A stretch of DNA of 6,083 nt from Phycisphaerae bacterium (lineage in GTDB: Bacteria > Planctomycetota > Phycisphaerae > UBA1845): assembly GCA_029260195.1 (NCBI GenBank), contig JAJDDS010000640.1, positions 1-6,083 on the forward strand, in the 5' to 3' direction. Every line of letters begins with the position of its first letter. Positions within the stretch are counted from its first letter, which is position 1. Below the pieces are notes generated by a model. It searched no databases and was not told where the DNA came from. It saw nothing but the letters and a program-made list of their open reading frames with translations. This document shows positions 1 to 4,547 of this stretch, piece after piece. A program made the translations under genes and the position numbers.

Positions 1-1008
1 AGTGGGGGGGGTGGCGGTGGCGACTAGTTCGGCGCGCAACAGATCACATAGACGATCGAAACGGGCATCGGCGCGCAGGAGCTTGATGTCAGCCAACTCG
101 AGGGCGTCGGGGTGTTGGACGCGAGGGAGTTGTGACAGGAGCCAGGCGACGGCTGCGGCTTCGACGTTGGGGGAGGTGAAGGCGCGGCAGGCGGACGCGG
201 CAGACTTGGGGGACAGTGTGGACGACAGAATCGCGAGGCCGAGCGAGAAACCGGCGTCTTTCGGCAGTGCGGCCAGTCGGTCGGCGATTTCGATTGATCG
301 TTCGGGGGTGAATGTGACATTGCGAATGATATAGTCAGCCAGTCCAGTCGAGGCGATCCATTGCCATCCCTGGGCGCGGGTGGAGTGGGTAAGGATAAGT
401 CCGCACTCCTCTCGGATGCGCTCGGTGCTAATGGTCGATAGTTGGTGGGCGTGCAGTTGGATGGCAGACAGTGTGCCGGGTTCGATTGCGAAATCGAGGC
501 GTGCGGCGAAGCGGACGGCGCGCAGCATGCGCAGGTGGTCCTCGTTGAACCTACGGTCGGGGTGACCAATGGCGCGGATGACGCGGTCGCGCAGGTCGCG
601 CCGGCCGCCGACGTGGTCGATGACCTGATCGTCGGCGATGTCGTAGAACATACCGTTGATGGTGAAGTCGCGTCGGTTCGCGTCGTCGGTGCGCGTTCCG
701 AAGACGACGGCATCGGGATGTCTGCCGTCGGAGTAGGCGCCGTCGGCGCGGAAGGTGGCGACCTCGATTTGGTGTCCCGCGTGGCGGACCAGGGCGACGC
801 CGAATTGGGCGCCGACCATTTCGGTTCGGCGGAAGAGCTCGCGAACGCGGTCGGGGGTCGCGTCGGTGACGACGTCGTAGTCCTTCGGGGTGAGCCCGAG
901 GAGCATGTCGCGTACGCATCCACCGGCCAGTAGGGCGTCGTGTCCGGCGGCGCGGAGCGACTCGATGACGTCGACGGCTGCTTGTTTGGCGGATCGCTTG
1001 GGTCTCAC
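1..1008 (-). CDS. cca: Class II CCA tRNA nucleotidyltransferase / poly(A) polymerase family, 3' end missing
   Basis: The frame stays open for 336 codons from a GTG at 1008 to the window edge, so the C-terminus and stop lie outside. Family role: template-independent addition of CCA to tRNA 3' ends in the cytoplasm, using ATP and CTP. The head domain is complete. It has the nucleotidyltransferase signature GGCVRD (residues 29-34) and the metal-binding DYD (43-45). RRDFTIN follows at 112-118, then the GGRRDL segment (134-139). The nucleotide-selecting motif EDHLR (156-160) sits in a classic EDxLRMLRAVRFAARL block, and ISTERIREE (193-201) follows. Residues after about 205 are the less conserved helical body. 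The family usually runs 400-450 residues, so roughly a fifth to a quarter is missing. The start overlaps the rsmD stop (GTGA, 1005-1008), implying translational coupling. A poly(A) polymerase of the same superfamily cannot be excluded by eye. The family call is very secure and the exact substrate less so. Confidence 0.93.
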   Translation of the reverse strand, partial: MRPKRSAKQAAVDVIESLRAAGHDALLAGGCVRDMLLGLTPKDYDVVTDATPDRVRELFRRTEMVGAQFGVALVRHAGHQIEVATFRADGAYSDGRHPDAVVFGTRTDDANRRDFTINGMFYDIADDQVIDHVGGRRDLRDRVIRAIGHPDRRFNEDHLRMLRAVRFAARLDFAIEPGTLSAIQLHAHQLSTISTERIREECGLILTHSTRAQGWQWIASTGLADYIIRNVTFTPERSIEIADRLAALPKDAGFSLGLAILSSTLSPKSAASACRAFTSPNVEAAAVAWLLSQLPRVQHPDALELADIKLLRADARFDRLCDLLRAELVATATPPT

Positions 1009-1646
1009 GCGTCGTCCCCGGGGTGAGAACGATGCATGATGAACGTGATGGCGGCTTTGCCGTAGATTCGGCGGTCGGAGACGGTCCACGGGGCGCGGTC
1101 GTCGGGCTGGTATTCGACGCGATCCTCGTGGTGGAGGACGATGATGGTGTCGGTGTCAGCCCAGCGGGCGCGGAAGATGTCGGAGAGCAGAGCGGGGACT
1201 TTCGCACCACGGGCGACGTCTCGCGCGTCGCGGTATGGGGGGTCGAGAAAGATCAGGCCGTAGGGCGCGGCGGGGCGGGGCGTCGCGAGCGGAGCGGTCC
1301 AGGCGTCGGTGCGCACGAGGCGGCAGGTGGGCCCAGCTTCGAGGTGGTCGAGGTTCTGGCGGAGCACTGCGACGGCTCTACGTCCGGTCTCGAGGAAGTC
1401 GCACGCGGCTGCTCCGCGGGAGATGGCTTCGAGTCCCATGCTTCCGCTGCCCGCGAACATGTCAGCCACGGAGAAGGGGGGTATTGCCCCGGGCAGTTGG
1501 TAGCGTGAGGCAAGGATTCCGAAGATGGCTTCACGGATGCGGTCGGGCATGGGGCGGGTGTTGTCGGTCTCGGGTGCGTGGAGTTTGCGCGATCGCCAGG
1601 TTCCGGCGATGATGCGCATTTGAGCTCGATGTCCAGCCGCAGCCAT
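1005..1646 (-). CDS. rsmD: 16S rRNA (guanine(966)-N2)-methyltransferase RsmD
   Basis: RsmD methylates N2 of G966 (E. coli numbering) of 16S rRNA during 30S assembly, using S-adenosylmethionine. The protein is 213 residues from this start, or 204 from the internal ATG at 1619. Counting from 1619: family opening MRIIAGTWRSRKL (1-13), RPMPDRIREAIFGIL (22-36), SAM-binding loop DMFAGSGSMGLEAISRGA (53-70), catalytic LDPPY (125-129) and C-terminal RRIYGKAAITFI (183-194). Length and motif order are normal for the family. The ATG at 1646 is preferred because AAAGGG lies 7 bases upstream. The ATG at 1619 begins exactly at the conserved MRIIAG but has only a weak GAG 5 bases before it. The stop overlaps the cca start, so the two probably form one operon. 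The 5' end abuts the divergent promoter of the neighbouring cysteine-cluster gene. Confidence 0.94.
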   Translation of the reverse strand: MAAAGHRAQMRIIAGTWRSRKLHAPETDNTRPMPDRIREAIFGILASRYQLPGAIPPFSVADMFAGSGSMGLEAISRGAAACDFLETGRRAVAVLRQNLDHLEAGPTCRLVRTDAWTAPLATPRPAAPYGLIFLDPPYRDARDVARGAKVPALLSDIFRARWADTDTIIVLHHEDRVEYQPDDRAPWTVSDRRIYGKAAITFIMHRSHPGDDA

Positions 1647-1649
1647 GCG

Positions 1650-1679
1650 TTGACCCTTTCGTTGGCGTGGCGATATAAT
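1650..1679 (+). promoter_or_regulatory. Sigma70-type promoter driving the cysteine-cluster gene
   Basis: TTGACC (1650-1655), an 18-base spacer, then a perfect TATAAT (1674-1679). This is close to housekeeping consensus and stands out in GC-rich DNA. The predicted transcription start is near 1686, leaving a leader of about 30 bases that contains the AAGGAG ribosome site at 1702-1707. It should drive the cysteine-cluster gene and the lipoprotein gene after it. The promoter call is an inference from the motifs. Confidence 0.72.
1654..1659 (-). promoter_or_regulatory. Likely ribosome binding site of rsmD
   Basis: AAAGGG on the minus strand, 7 bases upstream of the ATG at 1644-1646. It favours this ATG over the internal one at 1619. 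It lies inside the region covered by the rightward promoter, partly overlapping its -35 box. Confidence 0.5.
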
Positions 1680-1703
1680 CCGCCATCGCTGAACCATTGG
1701 CAA
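1675..1703 (-). promoter_or_regulatory. Possible leftward promoter for rsmD-cca, overlapping the rightward one
   Basis: Read on the minus strand: TTGCCA (1703-1698), a 17-base spacer, then GATTAT (1680-1675). This matches 5/6 of the -35 and 4/6 of the -10 consensus. The predicted start near 1668 would give a leader of about 22 bases to the rsmD ATG at 1646. It occupies the same DNA as the rightward -10 box, so the two polymerases would compete. It is a weak motif call supported mainly by position. Confidence 0.35.
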
Positions 1704-1707
1704 GGAG
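1702..1707 (+). promoter_or_regulatory. Ribosome binding site of the cysteine-cluster gene
   Basis: AAGGAG lies 10 bases upstream of the ATG at 1718. It decides this start against the in-frame TTG at 1697, which would place the site inside the coding region. Confidence 0.65.
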
Positions 1708-1717
1708 ACTGGGTCGG

Positions 1718-2158
1718 ATGGGAAACGTTCTTTGCGAGCATTGCACGGCTGAGTGCTGCCACTACGTGGCGCTGCCGATAGACGAGCCGGAGACGAAGCG
1801 CGATTTCGACGACCTGCGTTGGTACCTCATGCACGAGGGGATGACGCTGTTCGTGGAGGAAGGGGACTGGTACGTCCAGTTTCGGACGCGCTGCCGGAAT
1901 CTGCGAACGGATTTCAAGTGTGGCGTGTACGAGACTCGGCCGGCGATTTGTGCGGAGTACAAAGCCAAGGATTGCGACTACGCGGGCGGGGATTACTCGT
2001 ACGACCACCTGTTCACCGAGCCCGAGCAGATCGTGGCGTTCGCGAAGGAGCACTTTGCCAAAGAGCGCACGTCGAATCGGAAGAAGAAGACGAAGAGGAA
2101 GGCTACCCGGAAGGGACGCGTTGTTCGCGAGAAAACGATTCAACTTGGCGGGGTGTGA
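1718..2158 (+). CDS. YkgJ-family (CxxCxxxCC) cysteine-cluster protein
   Basis: A 146-residue cytoplasmic protein with no signal peptide. It opens with the hallmark cluster C6-x2-C9-x3-C13-C14. Further cysteines follow at C59 (in CRNL), C68 and C78 (in CGVYETRPAIC) and C86. This spacing matches the YkgJ/UPF0153 family, described as putative zinc- or iron-chelating proteins. Some relatives are linked to flagellin lysine N-methylation, but nothing here supports that role. The C-terminal tail (about 121-139) is strongly basic (RKKKTKRKATRKGR), suggesting contact with nucleic acid or another acidic partner; that is inference. The ATG at 1718 is chosen for its AAGGAG site and because it puts the first cysteine at residue 6. 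It is transcribed from the promoter at 1650-1679, divergently from rsmD. Its TGA (2156-2158) shares a base with an ATG at 2158, so the next gene is probably in the same transcript. The family is clear but the biochemical role is unknown. Confidence 0.87.
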   Translation: MGNVLCEHCTAECCHYVALPIDEPETKRDFDDLRWYLMHEGMTLFVEEGDWYVQFRTRCRNLRTDFKCGVYETRPAICAEYKAKDCDYAGGDYSYDHLFTEPEQIVAFAKEHFAKERTSNRKKKTKRKATRKGRVVREKTIQLGGV

Positions 2159-2232
2159 TGGCGTCTGGGACGACGCGTCCCGCGGCGGTAGGGGGGGGCG
2201 ATGTGGGGTGGTCATCGCGTTGTCGGCGATAG
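2158..2232 (+). other. 24-codon frame from the ATG overlapping the ykgJ-type stop; possible displaced start of the lipoprotein gene
   Basis: The ATG at 2158 overlaps the upstream TGA (TGATG), the classic layout for a coupled next gene. It reads only MASGTTRPAAVGGGDV... and stops at 2230-2232. It crosses the 8-G run. One additional G, or a -1 ribosomal slip there, would carry it into the lipoprotein frame and produce MASGTTRPAAVGGGRCGV followed by the hydrophobic VIALSAIALAG stretch. The joined product would have about 263 residues. It is therefore probably the true or alternative N-terminus of the lipoprotein rather than an independent peptide. Confidence 0.45.
2191..2198 (+). repeat. Homopolymeric G(8) tract at the lipoprotein start
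   Basis: Eight consecutive Gs. The run can act as a purine-rich ribosome site for the GTG at 2208 (9-base spacing). It is also the point where the upstream ATG frame and the lipoprotein frame differ by one base. G runs of this length are typical slippage sites in phase-variable genes and also typical sequencing-error sites. Confidence 0.6.
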
Positions 2233-2948
2233 CGCTCGCGGGATTGACGTCCGGCTGCCGCACGGGTTCGCTCGCGACGGACACCGGGCCGGATCAGCCG
2301 TGGTGCAGCCTGGACCGGCAGTGGGCGCATGTGGGAGAGCACGTCGAATTCAGCTTCGCGCTGACCAAGGGTGTCTTGCATCGTGAGGCGATCGATCCGT
2401 TCGGGTTGTCGGACTACTGCGTCGCGACGTGCGGAGCGGAGCGCGTGGAGGCTGAGCTGGACGGGACGGGGCACTATCGGTTCGGATTCGACGTGGTTGG
2501 CGTTCGCCCTGGGGATGTCGTCAGCGTGTCGGTGGCGGCGTACCGGCGTCGGGGGCTTCGTGACGCACGGTTGATCGGTGGGCGATGGATGCGGGCGGAT
2601 GTGCCGCACGATCCGAAGGATGTGTCGGTGGCGCGCGACGCGCTCGACCTTCGGGTGTACCAGACGGTCGTCGAACTGCCGATTGATCATCCGACGGCGG
2701 ACCTCGACATGGGGACGGGGCGATTGGAACTCGTGAAGAACGACGGCGACCGTTCGTCGGTGCTCGGGGATCGGGCGGACGGGGCGGGGTTCACGCACAC
2801 GCAAGTCGGTCAATCCGGCCGGTACGTGGTGACCTACGAGCCGCGGGCGGACCAGCTCAACAAGACGGGGACGACATCGATTCGCTTCACCGTGTTCGAT
2901 CGGAAGGGCGATCAGTTCACCTTTGACGGTGTGATCCCGTCGCTCTAA
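2208..2948 (+). CDS. Putative lipoprotein of unknown function
   Basis: 246 residues from the GTG at 2208. The N-terminus is a short hydrophobic stretch (VIALSAIALAGL, residues 2-13) ending in TSGC. C17 is the probable lipidated cysteine, although position -3 is Thr rather than the usual Leu. After export the mature protein would be anchored to a membrane. The rest has alternating hydrophobic segments suggesting beta strands (for example VEFSFAL 46-52, YRFGFDVVGV 90-99, VVSVSVAAY 104-112, SIRFTVF 224-230). Three further cysteines sit at 33, 71 and 75. An Ig-like or beta-sandwich fold is plausible, but no named domain is recognised. From this GTG there is no positively charged residue before the hydrophobic core, which is unusual. 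The upstream ATG at 2158, one base out of frame, would supply two arginines. The start is thus uncertain; the body and stop are secure. It lies close behind the cysteine-cluster gene and probably shares its promoter. Confidence 0.7.
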   Translation: MVIALSAIALAGLTSGCRTGSLATDTGPDQPWCSLDRQWAHVGEHVEFSFALTKGVLHREAIDPFGLSDYCVATCGAERVEAELDGTGHYRFGFDVVGVRPGDVVSVSVAAYRRRGLRDARLIGGRWMRADVPHDPKDVSVARDALDLRVYQTVVELPIDHPTADLDMGTGRLELVKNDGDRSSVLGDRADGAGFTHTQVGQSGRYVVTYEPRADQLNKTGTTSIRFTVFDRKGDQFTFDGVIPSL

Positions 2949-2973
2949 ATTGCTCAGAAGAGGTTGGCCGCGT

Positions 2974-3006
2974 TCGGCGAGAATCCTCGCTTCGCTCGGG
3001 ATGACG
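2974..3006 (+). repeat. 33-base intergenic repeat, copy A (upstream of hisS)
   Basis: This copy matches copy B (4355-4387) at 28 of 33 positions, same orientation and no gaps. The core is CCTCGCTTCGCTCGGGATGA. It contains an imperfect palindrome (ATCC at 2983-2986 against GGAT at 2999-3002). On the reverse strand it begins GTCATCCCGAGCGAAGCGAG. That resembles the GTCATTCCGAGCGAAGCGAG-type dispersed intergenic repeats I recall from many bacterial genomes. It ends 23 bases before the hisS ATG, inside the hisS leader. Confidence 0.6.
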
Positions 3007-3029
3007 ATGTCTCGCGGAGTCCATCCGAC

Positions 3030-4337
3030 ATGAAGTTTCAACGGCCGCGCGGTACCCGCGACTTTTATCCCGAAGCGATGGCGACCCGCAACTGGATCGT
3101 CGATCAGTGGCGTCGGGTCTCGCTGCGCAACGGGTTTGAGGAGTACGACGGTCCGATCTTCGAATTGCTCGATCTCTATCGCGACAAGAGCGGCGACGAG
3201 ATTGTCAGCGAGTTGTTTCACTTTACCAGCCGGGGCGGTGACGCGTTCGCCATCCGTCCGGAGATGACTCCGACATTGGCGCGGATGGTCGCGGCGCAGG
3301 CGCAGGGGCTGCCCAAGCCGGTCAAGTGGTTCTCGATACCGCGCCTGTGTCGGGCGGAGCGGCCGCAGCGTGGCCGGTTGCGGGAGTTTTTTCAATGGAA
3401 CATCGACATCCTGGGAGAGGACGGGGTGCTGGCGGACGCGGAGTGCATCCTTGTGGCGGCTGACTTTTTTCGGCAGGTTGGGCTGAGCGATCAGCAGTTC
3501 GTCATCAAGGTCAATTCGCGGGCGTTGTTGGCTGCGATTCTTGAGAAGGCTGATGTGCGCCCGGACCGATTCCACGCGGTGTACGCGGTGCTGGACAAGC
3601 GCGACAAGCTGGACGCGGGGGCGTTTGAGAAGATGGTCGAGGAGTTGAAGCTGCCGGGGGAGCAGCGGGATTTGTTAATATCCCTCGGGGAAGCCAAGGG
3701 GTCAAGCGGTCTGGAAGACCTGCGCGGTGCAGTGGAGGGGCATGCGGGGGCAGAGGAGCGATACGAGGAAATTCGGCGGTTGTTCGAGTTGCTTGAGACG
3801 ATGGGGGCATCGGCGTGCTGCCGGTTCGACATGGGGGTGGTGCGGGGGCTGGCGTATTACACGGGCGTGGTTTTCGAAGCCTTCGGGACCGGGGGGTTGC
3901 AACGAGCGATCTGCGGTGGGGGGCGGTACGGCCAATTGCTGAAGAAGGTGGGTGGTCCGCCGATGAGCGGAACGGGGTTCGCGACGAGCGACGTGGTGAT
4001 CGAGGACGTGCTCCGCGAGTTGGACATGATCCCGGTATACGTGTCCGCCATCGACATTTTTGTGATCGACGCCAGCCCGGAGGTGTTCGACGACGTCATC
4101 CGTCTGACAACGCAACTTCGCGCCAAGGACCATGCGGCGACGTTTTCGTACAAGCGTCAGGGGGTTGGCAAGCAGCTCAAACAAGCGTCGGCGAAGCACG
4201 CCCGGCGGGTGGTCATTGTGGATGAGAAGATGCGCACGGAGCGCGTCGTCAGTTTGAAGGACATGGCGTCTGGCGTGCAGACCGAAGTATCGATCGATTC
4301 GCTTCTGGCTGACCCGTTTCAGTCGGCGGCGCCTTGA
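3030..4337 (+). CDS. hisS: Histidyl-tRNA synthetase
   Basis: 435 residues, normal for bacterial HisRS. It charges tRNA-His with histidine using ATP in the cytoplasm. Class II catalytic core: KFQRPRGTRDFYPE opening (2-15), motif 1 around NGFEEYDGPIFE (34-45), RPEMTPTLARMV (76-87), motif 2 from RLCRAERPQRGRLREF (105-120) through FQWNIDILGE (121-130). The histidine-binding loop RGLAYYTGVVFEAF (272-285) keeps the catalytic arginine R272. GGGRYG (296-301) replaces the more usual GGRYD. Motif 3 falls at GTGFATSDVVIEDVL (314-328), where the usual arginine of the GxERL pattern is absent. Residues from about 338 to 425 form the anticodon-binding domain. The ATG at 3030 is chosen because it begins the conserved opening and has GGAG (3016-3019) 10 bases upstream. 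A TTG at 2964 would add 22 unconserved residues encoded by the repeat. No clear promoter of its own was seen in the 81-base gap before it. Confidence 0.95.
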   Translation: MKFQRPRGTRDFYPEAMATRNWIVDQWRRVSLRNGFEEYDGPIFELLDLYRDKSGDEIVSELFHFTSRGGDAFAIRPEMTPTLARMVAAQAQGLPKPVKWFSIPRLCRAERPQRGRLREFFQWNIDILGEDGVLADAECILVAADFFRQVGLSDQQFVIKVNSRALLAAILEKADVRPDRFHAVYAVLDKRDKLDAGAFEKMVEELKLPGEQRDLLISLGEAKGSSGLEDLRGAVEGHAGAEERYEEIRRLFELLETMGASACCRFDMGVVRGLAYYTGVVFEAFGTGGLQRAICGGGRYGQLLKKVGGPPMSGTGFATSDVVIEDVLRELDMIPVYVSAIDIFVIDASPEVFDDVIRLTTQLRAKDHAATFSYKRQGVGKQLKQASAKHARRVVIVDEKMRTERVVSLKDMASGVQTEVSIDSLLADPFQSAAP

Positions 4338-4354
4338 CCCACGTTCATCCCTGC

Positions 4355-4387
4355 TCGGCAAGATTCCTCGCTACGCCCGGAATGACG
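4355..4387 (+). repeat. 33-base intergenic repeat, copy B (downstream of hisS)
   Basis: The second copy starts 17 bases after the hisS stop. It differs from copy A at five positions (6, 10, 19, 23 and 27 of the unit). Its half-sites ATTCC (4363-4367) and GGAAT (4379-4383) pair perfectly, so this copy can fold into a 5-bp stem. Confidence 0.6.
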
Positions 4388-4394
4388 GATTCCG
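4378..4394 (+). other. Small hairpin overlapping repeat copy B
   Basis: CGGAAT (4378-4383), a GACGG loop and ATTCCG (4389-4394) form a perfect 6-bp stem. It competes with the repeat's internal stem for the same GGAAT. No U-run follows, so it is not a convincing intrinsic terminator for hisS. The rest of the gap (4395-4535) shows no gene, no clear promoter and no other structure I can support. Confidence 0.35.
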
Positions 4395-4535
4395 AAGCCC
4401 TCGGTCGACACATCGATACCAGCTTGAATCCTCGCAGCCGGACAGGCTGAGTGGATCAAGCACGTGGAAAACCGTGTTCGTCATCGCGATTCGCCGGCGG
4501 AATCGTGTATGCTGAGTGGCAACGGGCCTGGAAGT

Positions 4536-4539
4536 GGAG
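4536..4539 (+). promoter_or_regulatory. Ribosome binding site of the Asp-box protein gene
   Basis: GGAG sits 8 bases upstream of the ATG at 4548. An in-frame ATG at 4509, with GGA 7 bases upstream of it, is the alternative. It would add MLSGNGPGSGADR in front. Confidence 0.5.
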
Positions 4540-4547
4540 CCGACCGA

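Noticed and set aside
4..11. Second 8-base G run (C run in the cca coding strand) as a phase-variation site
   Set aside because: The cca frame stays open through it to the window edge, so no effect on the frame can be judged.
24..923. Long minus-strand open frame of 299 codons
   Set aside because: It overlaps cca in another frame. Its product is low-complexity Ser/Thr/Pro-rich, while the cca frame carries clear family motifs over the same bases.
2103..3575. Minus-strand open frame of 490 codons antisense to the lipoprotein and hisS
   Set aside because: It is Arg/His/Pro/Val-rich, has no recognisable domain and spans two sense genes. This is typical of shadow frames in GC-rich DNA.
3702..4361. 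Minus-strand open frame antisense to the hisS 3' half
   Set aside because: It has shadow-like composition and lies entirely over conserved HisRS sequence.
4426..4435. GAATCCTCGC as a third copy of the hisS-flanking repeat
   Set aside because: Only 10 bases match and the rest of the unit is absent, so it may be chance or a decayed fragment.
4508..4513. TATGCT as a -10 box for the Asp-box gene
   Set aside because: No acceptable -35 element lies 16-19 bases upstream, and the extended -10 TG is misplaced.
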